A stretch of 64,000 nucleotides of DNA, taken from the NCBI GenBank assembly GCA_023375675.1, contig JALQBC010000039.1, positions 186,001-250,000 of the forward strand. The letters are read 5' to 3'. The notes under the pieces are model-generated. The model was not told where the DNA came from. It searched no databases and saw only the letters and a list, made by a program, of their open reading frames with translations. Both the position numbers and the translations under genes were made by a program. The first letter of the stretch is position 1; the number at the start of each line of letters is the position of its first letter. The stretch comes from Cytospora piceicola (lineage: Eukaryota > Ascomycota > Sordariomycetes > Diaporthales > Cytosporaceae). Shown here in pieces: positions 54,057-64,000 of the stretch.

Positions 54057-57000
54057 TTGGACCCCTGGATGAGGTATATATCACTGGAGAAGAAGGTGGG
54101 AGGCACTACGAGCGGTGGGAGTGTGGCGGTGATTTGCTGTTTGGCTTACAAGAATACAGGATGTACAGGACTGGCAGAGGCTCTGATGGGCTTCCTTTTT
54201 TTGTATAGAAGGTCACGGACCGAGGCATTGGTGTCGGCATGGCACGAGTGATAATGCGAGCACGACGGGAGCAAGTGTATTGTACATCTCTTCTATTACG
54301 AACACCTATACTTTTGACAATGGATACCCTTTCGTCGAATATCGCACTGGAGTCTTCCCGGTGACCAGTTGGGGGCGGCGGCCAAGGGGCTTTCAGGTTG
54401 GGATGGACGGCTGGTGACTATTGGGTGAGATGGACGGAGGGTATGACATGGGATGGAGATGGAATGGAGGTGGGACACAGACAGTGACTCTTTCGGATGG
54501 GAGGCTGTGTGTCTCAGTGTGCTTCCTCGTCGTCATGTACGTGGCCGATGTTGAGCATAATCTCATCATCATCTTGCTTGAGCTCGGAAAACACACAACG
54601 CATCACGAACACAAAAGGACTAGGTACGTAGAACTAAAGGACCCAAGTGTTTGGGCTGAAGGGGGGGGGGCGGGATCGGGTTTGGGGGGGGGGGCTTCAG
54701 GTGAGGAAGTTTCACCACGGAGGATTGGATGAGATGGTTTGACATCGGACGATAGAGTTAGTGGTCCGGGGAAAGTGTGACGTCCCGGGGGCCCCTGGTG
54801 GTGAGAGGGGTGAGGTGGGAATGGATGACTTACTGCCACAATCGTCATGTCACAATCGAACATGACATTATTGGTGGCTCTGAAGATCTCAGAAAGAAAA
54901 CAACTCATGCCTCGCTCACCCGCTCGCTCACTCACTCGCATGTGTCTTTGTGTGTCCGAGCCGAGGGGAGAAGCCGGAGACTTGACGATGGGGACTAGAC
55001 TTGTAGATTCTGTAGATCTCGCTACTACAAGACTCACTCTGACATAATGGACCCCCCTTTTCGGAAAGGCGAGGCTATGCAAATTCTCGTCATAGAGGGA
55101 AAACCTTTACCTCTAGTGAAGGTTCTTTCATCCGGGGACCCGGGGGGAAGCCATCTAGAAGGCCTATCTCCCCCTCTGGAAGTAGCGGTGGATGGGGTCC
55201 AAACCCAAAGATCGCCTCACTTTTTTTTCCCGCAAGCCACCTGGCGTACCAGGTACTAGGTAGGCGAATATCGTCAACAGAGAAAATTGAACCCGACTGC
55301 CCGAAAAGAGCCGACGAGAACTCATTCCCTTGTCCCTGGGCGATGGGTAGCGTATGTGGATGTTTTGCGGTGTAGGGGGGGAGGAGGGGGGCACTTGACG
55401 TCCCCTGGCACCCCTGGGCTGGAGCTTATTCCCTCTTTTCGACAGGCTGTCGTTGGTCGGCAGCGAGCCCGACCAGCTGGACACACCCACATGCCAAACC
55501 CCCACAGGTTTATGTATACCACAGCACACATATGCACAGACCGTAGACCGTTCTGACCGTAGGGCAGAGGGAAAGAGTGGGCTGTCCATCTTTTGTTTCA
55601 AGTTTCAGGTTTCATCGGGAAGATGTTTCAAAGTGTTGCTGCACCTGTGACTCATTCTTCTTTCCTCCTTCTTCAACACCACATGCGTGTGTGTATGTTA
55701 TGTATGTACAAGGTAGTGTTTGCGGGGGTGAGAGTGAGATGCAGGTTGTTGGCTGTCAGGGCTGTTTAGAGGTGGTGGCAGGGTAGTATCCGTCATTATT
55801 GGCGGCGGTGTGAAAGCTGTACCACACCATCCAGCAAGGAGTACCTAACCTGTCCGGTTGTCACGCTTGTGTGGTACATACGAACACTACATACGGACAC
55901 TACGGACACTACTCAAGTACGCATCAGTAGTAGATACAGAATACACGGATTTGTCCGAATAACCTTGGAAGCCAGGAACATGACATGCACGCTTGCAAGG
56001 CCTGATCCTGCTGATGAACGATGACCGATGCCTGGCATCTAGACATGCCTGACATGCTGGGCATAAAAGACCCTAGGAGCATGAGGAACAAAAGTGGATA
56101 CAATACCAGCATCTGGCCATATGCAATCCACACCGCCGATAAGGCGAATCTTGAGGAGAGAAAAGAACATCATCGTCGAGTGAAGGGAGGGGAAGACCTG
56201 GCAGGAGGGAGGGGAGAAGAAGTCCAGAGCCGGTTAGATAGCAGCAGGGCAGAGGCGAAGAAGGTGGAAGAAAACATTAAAGAACCAGAAAAAGAGTCAT
56301 CTTCGACGTGCATGAAGCCCGGGTTCGATTCCCCGCGCAGGCCGCGGTGAACGAACGGGGACCACCGATCGGAAATCTTGGACGTGACTCCGGCCCCGCG
56401 AAACCAGGAAAGAATAGGCAAAAAAAAGAGGAGGCGTGACAAGAGCGCGTCCTCGGCATCCAATTGGAGGTTGAAGATGACTGACTGGGGCGCGTCCCCC
56501 GGATTCCCGTGATGCGCGTGTCTTGCTTGCTTCGCCCCGTTCCGGTGTCACGGTATCTCAGATCAGATCAGGTCGTCAGATCAAGTTTGAGATTGATGGG
56601 GATGACGGGAGAGGGCCCGCAGCATGGCCATGTATTTGCCAGCGTGTTTGAGAGACGCAGTGAAGCACACGAGCACTCTGGCCTGCTACCGTACACCACT
56701 ACCGGTAGACGTGAGAATGGGTTGGTATAATGGCTGGCTGGCTCTATGGCTCTATGGCTACGCGCTTCGTGGTCAGCTGTTGAATCGAGGCTGTGCTGCG
56801 CAGTTGCGTTTCGAGAGCGTGAGGGACGGCTTTTGTAAATCCTCAACAGCCGGGACGTTGGGGTGGCTTTGGCATTTGTATCAATCTCGACAGCCGCCGG
56901 ACGAAACCAATAAAGCTTCATGATGGAGCATCTCTTGTTTGGGGGGACGGGGTGGCTCAGTATGAATGTATCAGGCGGGCCTGCCTCAGCTCATTACCCG

Positions 57001-58257
57001 CGAGATTTGATCTTCAGATCCCATGATGGACTGATTCATCGGATTGATTCACCGTCTTCAGCTGAGCGAGGGTGATCTCTAGACGCCCGTAACAACCTTG
57101 GAACCTTGGAAGGGAATGTCTAAAGTGGTGCTGTAGCCGCCCGCTGCGCTTGTGGTTACCCAAGCGCGTAAATTCGGTGTTGGTTCAGTCAGCCGGGAAA
57201 CCGTAATTTCAGTAGCCGCCCGGCTTTCTTTTCCCTCCATCCTCTTTAGATTGCCTCTGCACAGCATTAACAACGGATGCCTGCATCTCATCTCGAGAGA
57301 AATCATATACCCCATCTCGCGCTTAAAATTAGCAGGCGCAGCAATCAACCGAAGCCATTCGGATCTCTCAGGTGGTCTGTAGGAACGGGAGGCACTGGCG
57401 ATCATCTTAACCGAACGCTGGATACAACGCAACGTACATAGTAGAACAGCGTCTACATATTACCGATCCATCCCATCACAGTGACTGCTGAGAGCTATCA
57501 AGAGAAAAGGGAGCGGAATAAAAAAAATTGGACCCGAGAAACCCACGAGGCCCATCACCAAAGTAATATGTGGGCAAAATCCTGGCGCACCCGCTTACAA
57601 ACAACCCAACCCAGCCCGGCTGACCGGCCAGTGAAACGGGAATTTCTGCCACAGATACGGAGCCTCAAACCGCCCGGCCGGGTCATCGGGTTGGCAGGGT
57701 TTGAGGGTCGCAAGGCCGACCTCCCGCTGCCGCCTGGGCTGCTGGGGAGCAATTGAGGGAATAAGATGTCTCACCAACAATGCCGATCTCATGAAAAGTG
57801 ACGTTGCTTGGGGCTTGGGGCCTTGCTGTGAGGAGCCATCGCGATAACAAAATCCCATAGTCTATCTGGGGGGGGGGGGGGTCGAGTCCGAAGAGAGGGG
57901 CGGCAGCAAATAGCATCAGTCAGCTTGCCAGCTGGCCGACACAGTACAAGAGGAGGGGCCGGAGGAAGAGGACCGAGGCTGCGAGGCTGCCCAAAGTGCG
58001 GAAGCTGTCCGGAACAGTCTGGTCTGTACTGAGCATTGACCCCGGGATTTTCTTTAGCACTAGCCAGCGCAGCGCAGCGCAGCGCAGTGTGCAATTGCAA
58101 TCGCGGCTGCATATGCAGGTGCAGTTGCAGCCCAGGAACCGAGGTCACGATCTCGAACATTGAAGGCGGGGAGGGTGTGGCCTCGACGTGTTCAACCATC
58201 AAGACTCCAACGCATCGCGTCTTCGTTTCTCCGGATTTGTGAGGCGGAATAGAAGAC
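54057..58257. other. Long intergenic region with homopolymer G tracts
   Basis: About 4.2 kb with no credible gene. Minus-strand ORFs such as 54603-55082 are Pro/Ser-rich readings of G-tract DNA. G runs occur at 54661-54670, 54685-54693 and 57870-57881. A T-arm-like gggttcgattccc lies at 56321-56333 without a foldable tRNA around it. A GCGCA run lies at 58066-58086. Confidence 0.45.
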
Positions 58258-58261
58258 ATGG

Positions 58262-58954
58262 GTACGGTGTCCCACAGGGGTCTTGGGGACAACGGCCGTC
58301 GAGGGCACTTTTGACCTTCTTGTTTTTTTATTAGACCTACCCTAGGGGTAGTATATATCTTATCCTTTACTCTTATTAGTCTATATTTAATATATATAAT
58401 ATAGTACGAGTAAAACTACTTATTATAGATTTTTAAAGATTTATATAAATTTAATTAAATTAGTTATAATATTTTATAAATTAAAGAGAAAGAGGTTTTA
58501 GAATTTTAAAAGTTCTTTATCTCGGAGATGTAATTTCGGGTACTTATCGTAGCCGTTTAATTCGTTCGGTACAGTTTTTTTCCTTTTTTCCTAGCCCTAC
58601 CTTTTTACAACCTTAACCTTGATTGAATTGACCTTGATTGAATCGACCTTGATTGATTTGACCTTGATTGATTTGACCTTGATTGATTTGACCTTGATTG
58701 ATTTGACCTTGATTGATTTAACCTTGATTGATTTGACCTTGATTGAATTGACCTTGATTGAATTGACCTTGATTGATTTGACCTTGATTGATTTGACCTT
58801 GATTGATTTGAATCGCGATAAGTTGAGTTGATTGAAGGGAAAAGAGGGAGAGGGTGTGGTTTCGTAGAAGGGGTGGGCGTGAAATATAAAAAAATAAAAG
58901 GTCAAAAGTGCCCTCGACGGCCGTTGTCCCCAAGACCCCTGTGGGACACCGTAC
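58262..58954. mobile_element. 693-bp DNA element with 57-bp perfect terminal inverted repeats
   Basis: 58262-58318 (starting gtacggtgtcccacagg) is repeated perfectly in inverted orientation at 58898-58954. The outside bases atgg at 58258-58261 and 58955-58958 look like a 4-bp target duplication. The inside is strongly AT-rich with TA-rich, RIP-like sequence at 58325-58560, and carries a 15-bp satellite. No transposase is encoded, so it is non-autonomous. The superfamily is unassigned. The GC-rich, unmutated ends contrast with the AT-rich core. Confidence 0.85.
58616..58810. repeat. 15-bp tandem repeat accttgattgatttg (13 units)
   Basis: Thirteen tandem units of 15 bp, differing only at a few positions (aattg, aatcg, attta variants), lie inside the inverted-repeat element. 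They keep long frames open on both strands (SIKVK or INQGQ repeats), but I regard these as non-coding. Confidence 0.92.
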
Positions 58955-58958
58955 ATGG

Positions 58959-60938
58959 GGGCAAAGGCACGTTAATCAAGGCGTAGCATACTGACTTTCT
59001 CCCCCACGCGAACCGCGTCTGCGTCGCGCATCAGGCGGGCAGGTGTGACGAGACTCGGGAGCCACCACAGCTTTACAACGTCTCAACTACGACGTCTCAC
59101 ACTAACTGCCCAGGTACATAGTATTGTACCACATGTAGTCGATATTGTACCCGTCACCAGCAAAGCCCCAGCAAAGCCCCAGCAGCAACAACATAGGAAT
59201 CCAGATGGTTCCTGCGACGACTCTTCGACCATGTGTTCAGTCCAGGTACGTACACATGACTCACAAACGCCAAATGGCGCAACATGCAGGGCTTCCTGCA
59301 TACAGTCCCAAGGTCCCACAAGCATCAGAGCCATTCAGCTTCCAGAACAATGCAGAAACAAAAGCTCACCCTGGGCATCAGTTCGGGGGTGGTCGTCCCA
59401 TCGTTCCCGCGGACATTGACGTCCCCTCTCGGAAGGGGAGCTTGGACCAGCTGGACTATCACTCCTCGTCTCCATCACGCAGCAGATTCGCACAGGCTGA
59501 ACAGGCTTCAGGGAAGCAAAGAGGAAGTCGACGAAGAAGAAAAAAGGACATAGCTTCTGCTGCTTGCAGTAGTATTTGCAGTAGCATATGCAGTAGTTTG
59601 CTGCAGGGGTTTCGACCTTCTTTTCTCTTGTCTCTCGTTTTCTTGTCACTCGAACCAGGAACTGCTCGTGTGTGCCATCCTGCTGCCATCCTTCTCACCG
59701 ACCTCTCCTCGTGGCTCCATATCGCTCTTGTTTACCGCCTCTCCCCAATGAGACGTTCAATTTCAATATTGACTTTGCATGCCCAGACTCTCCCCGTCGT
59801 GCCCGTCTCCCCAGTCCGGAGCATGGAAGGACATTACGTCGATGGACATTACTGGTGTATCTTTGAGGTACATCCGGTGCTGGTGGCTGGACTATGAGAA
59901 AGTCATGTACTCTCCCGGTCTCGTGGTCGTTGGCCAGCGGACCACCACGGAATCCACCTAACCCACCGCGAAAGTTGGCATTCTGTGTCATGGCTGGTCA
60001 CCACTTCTGCCCTACCACGATGCTGAGTGACATGCACCGGCAAAATGGGTTACCTCGATCTCCGCGTTTCAGATTTATTTTGGGTCTAGTAATCAAAGCA
60101 GCCGCGCAGCCCATCTTCTCGACGTCGCCCAAGTGGGCGCCTTTGGGTAGCCGCAGATACTACCTGGCTTCACTAGTCCTCCACATACCCTCGTACCCTC
60201 GTCACTCGTACCCCCCTCCCTCCTCCCCCCCAGTCTATTCACCTACCTAGGCCTGCTAGGTATTCATTCAATCCAGTAACCCTACTTGGCGTGCGGTCTA
60301 GTCCGTGCAAACTAGGTCTGTCCATGCCATGGGCAAGTCCCGAGAGGCTCCACTCCCGACTTACACGCCTCCAGTCGGCTGATGGCGCGTCCGTACCCCC
60401 TTGTCTTCCTCGTCCTGGGTCGGCTCTGGCTCCCGGGACGCTGCCATAGACCGCAAGACCTGGACTGCGTGTTTTGAACCGCCTCTCATCGACCGCTCAT
60501 CCGGGCGGTTCTCTAACGAAGATTTAAACATGAGCCGCGTCCCACCCTTCCATGATGTCTTGTTTCGTATCATCTTTCCATCCTTTCTCGTTCACCAATA
60601 GACTATATCCTGTCCCTGTCTCTCTGAGGACTCTTTTCCCCAGACTTTTCCTCGCCGTCTTCATCATCAACATCAACATCATCTCAACACACTTTCTTTC
60701 CACCACGACCTATTAGAAAAATTGGCTTAGGCTTGGCCGTTTGATACGCGACCCAAACCTCAAGATCGCTTCACAGCGGATTTGCCTCTTCGCATCCTCT
60801 TTATCTGCATCTATAGATTTCAAGCAACGGAGCGGGCCTCCCTTCTTGTCACAGACTACCGTCCTCACTTATAAATCTTCATAATCCTGTTGCCGTGTAT
60901 CTCTCAAGATACACCGGCAAAATAGTCTGTTAGACAAC
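58959..60938. other. Upstream region of the 651-residue gene; no certain gene
   Basis: About 2 kb. A plus-strand ORF at 59145-59897 (250 residues) is open but compositionally patchy, with CSSICSSICSS from a gcagtagtatt-like repeat and no motif. I treat it as chance or leader sequence. Pyrimidine-rich DNA at 60570-60700 and 60780-60910 suggests the promoter and 5' leader of the gene starting at 60939. Confidence 0.45.
60244..60262. repeat. TACCTAG-GCCTG-CTAGGTA hairpin, copy 2
   Basis: Identical to the 19-bp near-palindrome at 42416-42434, 18 kb away, in otherwise unrelated intergenic DNA. Confidence 0.8.
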
Positions 60939-62953
60939 ATGTCCACGTGAGTACCCGTCCACCCTCGAGGCGTGGACGTCACTAACCATCTTGCTTCTCA
61001 TACAGTCTGGCAGGGGATGTTCAGTTCGACTTCTCTTTCCCATGCGATCCTACCACTCCTCCAACAAGCTTCGCCTTTGACCCTTCGTTGTTGGAGATGC
61101 CTTACAACCCTGGTCACTCGCGCAACATCTCAAATGGATCCTCCATGTACTCCTTCGACTCATCGCCCTCCGACTCCATTGTGAGCACCAGCACGCGCAG
61201 GACAACGCCATCCCGTTCGCCTATTCGCCAACACGGCCCACTGTTGCTGCCAAAGATCCGTTCCCAGGACCAGAACATCGTGCCAAATGCCGTTCCTCAG
61301 CCTCCAACAAGGCCATCCAAGCGTGCAAGGACATCACCGGCACCATCAGCCATGGCCAGCAGGAATATCTACCGCCCAACACACCAGCGCAGCTACACGA
61401 ACCCGGAGAGCGTCAGCTACAACCCTAACCCTATGGTGACGGCTGCATCGTTCCCTTCGACAATTGCCGAGGACTGCAGCACATCCAACCTGCTGTGCTC
61501 TCCTGTCATCTTCTCAGGTGCCGAGTTCACCCAGGCCCCGACAGCAACGGCTCCTATCGACAGCCGGCTTCAGCGTGCATCGTCCTGCAACCTTGACGAT
61601 TTTACCATAGAGAAGTATGGCTTCCCCACGTACCGCCACATGCCATCCTACGTTGCGGCCGGCGGTGCGGCCACCCACCAGTCGGGCAGCTCCACACCGA
61701 CTCCGCAACCCGCTCCGGCCATGCTTCCTGTTTCATCGCAGTCGGACCTGGCAAACCTGCCGGCCCCGTCCTCGTACTTCCAGCCCTCCTACCACCACCA
61801 GCAGACCTATGGGCCCCGCGACTCGTCTCCCCTGGCCGGAGCCAGTCTCACACCCGAGCCGCAACCCATGCAGCCCGTCCAGAACCTCCAGCCATCCGCC
61901 CTCGCGCCCACATCTACAACCACCCTCCTCAACTACCTCACTGCCTCCAACCCCGCGCCCAGCCTGGTGCGCAGCATCGCCTTCCCCATGAGGGACCCCC
62001 AGATCAAGCACTTCTGGTGGGACGTCAGGCAGATCCGCCCCTGGAGCTCCTTCAACACCTCGACCATCATGTCCCTCTCGGGCGGCGCCGCCTCCAGCCT
62101 CCTCACCTGCCCCGTCCCCGAGAGCTTCCTGCCCAGCCCCATGAGCGCGCAGCGGCACCCGGAGACGGAGCGCGACCTGCACTCCATCTACGCCAGCTGC
62201 ATCATGCCCAAGCTCAACGCGGCCCTGGCGCTGAGCTCAAACCGGCCGCTGCAGCTGTCGGCGCCGCCCAAGTCGGGCCCGCACGCCACGCGCGACACGG
62301 AGCAGATGTTCGTGGCCACGGTGCCCGGGGACGCCTCGTCGGCGGCGGCCATCTTCGGCGGCAAGCCCAGCGCGCGCGCCGTGGGGCTCGTCAAGAGCTT
62401 CGACCGCTTCAACACGGGCATGCGCGTCGAGGGCAACGTCAAGAAGGTCGAGTACCTCCGGGGCCTCGCCCACCTGCACCACGTCATGCGCGAGCACGGG
62501 TGCCGGTACGGCTTCGTCCTGACCGAGATCGAGCTCGTCGTCGTGCGCAACGGCCTCGAGGGCACCCCGCACTTCGGCTTCCTCGAGGTCGCGAGCTGCC
62601 AGCTGGCCACGACGGGCGCCGACGCCGCCGCCATCGACCTCACCGGCGACGAGGCCGGCAAGGACGCCGGCGCCAGCGGCGTCCCCATGACGGCGTGCCT
62701 GGCCCTCTGGGGCCTGTGCATGCTCGCCGGGGACGACATGCTGCCGGCGGGCCACGCGCCCTGGCGCGCCGAGATCGGGGCGCCCGCCGAGGGCACCCGG
62801 AGGAAGGCGCTGCCGCGGGACACGTGGATGCCGCTGCCGCAGCTGGCGGAGAAGAGGGAGGCCAAGAGGAGCCGCGGGTGGGTGATGCCCGAGGACCCCG
62901 TCGGGCGGAAGGAGCTGGGGAAGAGGGGCGTCAGGTACGGAGGGGCCTGCTGA
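60939..62953 (+). CDS. Unrecognised 651-residue protein, disordered N-terminus and globular C-terminal domain
   Basis: The first coding exon is 60939-60946 (ATGTCCAC), followed by GTGAGT, a CACTAAC branch site at 60979-60985 and CAG at 61003-61005. Exon 2 (61006-62953) continues the frame to give MSTLAGDVQFDFSFPCDPTTPP. The N-terminal 300 residues are Ser/Pro/Thr-rich and probably disordered, with SPIRQHGPLLLPKIRSQDQN and a basic patch RPSKRARTSP that could act as a nuclear signal. The C-terminal half is ordered-looking: IAFPMRDPQIKHFWWDVRQI, RGLAHLHHVMREHGCRYGFV, LTEIELVVVRNG, PHFGFLEVASCQLAT and MTACLALWGLCMLAGDD, ending in a Lys/Arg-rich tail. These blocks read like a conserved fungal domain, but I cannot name it. 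The strong GC bias of exon 2 supports real coding. Confidence 0.8.
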
Positions 62954-64000
62954 GCTGGTACTCGGTTACGTCAATGGGTACTCTATAAAAGAGAAAGAAA
63001 TGGGTTTTATAAATGACTGAAATGATACAACGGGTGGGTTGGATTGCATGGAACGGGGTGCATGTGGGAAGGGATAGGGGAAATAACCACAAATAAAGGA
63101 AAGGAATGGAAGGGAAAGGAAAGGACTATGCATATATGAGAAAGAGAAGACAGGAAAAACGTTGAATATGATGGCGTATATGACAAGACAACGGAACGGG
63201 CTGGCGGGTCGGGTTCACTCTCTGGAAGGATGATATCTGGCTCTTTTCCTTTTTTGATGCTTGGCTTGGAACCTGCTGGTCTGGTTCCTGAGTGATGATA
63301 TACGTGTCTGTTATTTGCATATTTCTAATGGTTTTTGGGCTGGGTTTGGGAGTTTTCTGGGATAGACCTTAGCGTTTTGGAAGATATCACCTCTGGGAAC
63401 GGGGGGCAAGGAGGAAAACAAAGCGCACTCGTCTAGGATCTAGATGAGTGTCCGATATTCTATAATTCCAATTAATCTTTCCAAAGTACTTTCGATCGAG
63501 CTCCATGGCCTTTGAAAACTGTTCCGTTTAGCATGACTTGGTTCCTTCTCTGTGCCGACCACTGCTAGTCTACTGAGATTATACAACGAGGCATGCGTCG
63601 TGCCGTCGAGCATGAGGATCATAATTATCTGATCTGTTCTCGGACTGGGGCTGCAGTGCAGGAGATGTCATGTCATGTGTCCCAAGCCGGATATTATACT
63701 CACAAGGACCTTTCTTGGAGCTCCCCAGTGCTACAACCCAACACTGCAGACTTTGTTGAGTACCTAGGTAGTCAGTAAAAGCAGCCCATCTGCAACGTCA
63801 CTGGCGGCGTTGGGATGTTTTGCTATATCGATTAAAAGTCTACACACCTTAGGAGGGGCCAAACTTTTAAATTACCTAGGTATTTAAAGTACCTAGGTAC
63901 ATAAGTAGGTAGCTACCGTAGTACCTAGGTACCTAGGTAGTTTTGTTCACAATATTACACAGACCGTCTGATGGCCGTGCACGTGTTGCCGCCAGCTAAG
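62954..64000. other. 3' flank and repeat-motif-rich intergenic DNA
   Basis: No gene is seen. AAAGGA-rich sequence at 63080-63130 is probably 3' UTR or flank. The last 250 bp are rich in TACCTAGGTA-type motifs. Confidence 0.5.
63762..63941. repeat. Cluster of TACCTAGGTA palindromes
   Basis: At least five copies of the 10-bp palindrome or its core (near 63762, 63876, 63891, 63922 and 63930) are packed within 180 bp. Single copies occur at about 8171, 26794, 34598, 35775, 36041, 38944 and 40840. Confidence 0.8.

Noticed and set aside
56300..56345. Possible tRNA at gggttcgattccc
   Set aside because: A T-arm-like match is present, but the T stem has a mismatch and no A box, D arm or pairing acceptor strand could be found on either strand.
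58597..58956. Minus-strand ORF with SIKVK repeats and the INQGQ frame
   Set aside because: It is a 15-bp satellite inside a transposon-like element, open by periodicity rather than selection, and it runs into the terminal repeat.
59145..59897. 250-residue plus-strand ORF
   Set aside because: Composition is patchy, with a trinucleotide-like repeat inside and no motif; more likely chance or leader DNA. Kept only as a note in the spacer entry.
62017..62988. 323-residue plus-strand ORF in another frame of the 651-residue gene
   Set aside because: Arg/Ala/Gly-rich overprint of GC-rich coding DNA without protein-like composition.
1..64000. CRISPR arrays
   Set aside because: The tandem repeats found are satellites without regular unique spacers, and the DNA is clearly fungal.

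Overview
The window looks like nuclear DNA from a filamentous ascomycete, probably a Sordariomycete. Genes carry few short introns (about 50-90 bp) with GTAAGT-like donors, CTAAC/TACTAAC-like branch points and YAG acceptors. Coding DNA is GC-rich with strong third-position bias. Several families are typical of Pezizomycotina (CFEM/Pth11-type receptor, Gal4-type zinc cluster factor, DUF4246, VPS9-ankyrin protein). AT-rich islands look mutated by repeat-induced point mutation (RIP), and the palindrome TACCTAGGTA is scattered through the intergenic DNA. No species is claimed. No confident tRNA, rRNA or CRISPR array was found.

Layout. 0-12 kb: the tail of an unidentified gene, then on the minus strand a membrane-anchored polysaccharide deacetylase, a trans-sulfuration PLP enzyme, a conserved small protein with three exons, and a Gal4-type Zn2Cys6 transcription factor with four exons. 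12-33 kb: gene-poor, with a six-exon CFEM receptor (17-18.8 kb), a PhzF-family isomerase (24.8-25.8 kb) and a DUF4246 protein (29.6-32 kb), all on the minus strand, separated by 4-6 kb spacers in which I recognise nothing. 33-43 kb: an accessory, repeat-rich stretch. It holds a possible transposase relic, a diverged tandem-repeat block next to a tRNA-like end, an unrecognised gene coding a glycine-rich basic head and a long LPxGT hexapeptide domain, a 306-bp hAT-type miniature element with 8-bp target duplication, an ORF with three copies of GEANNPLVRPYF, a RIP-like AT-rich island, and a decayed gene whose three premature stops are all TAG. 43-54 kb: conserved housekeeping genes, namely the Obg-like ATPase OLA1 divergent from a PPPDE/DeSI-type peptidase, then a nitroreductase divergent from a 1390-residue VPS9/ankyrin/PX protein. 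54-64 kb: a long spacer holding a 693-bp element with 57-bp perfect terminal inverted repeats, then an unrecognised conserved-looking 651-residue protein whose first coding exon is only 8 nt.

The genes do not form one pathway or an obvious biosynthetic cluster. The housekeeping block on the right and the metabolic and regulatory genes on the left flank a fast-evolving middle (33-43 kb). The most unusual material is there: the LPxGT gene, with duplicated microexons and a start codon made by splicing, and the triple-repeat peptide ORF, whose copies differ only at silent sites inside the core.
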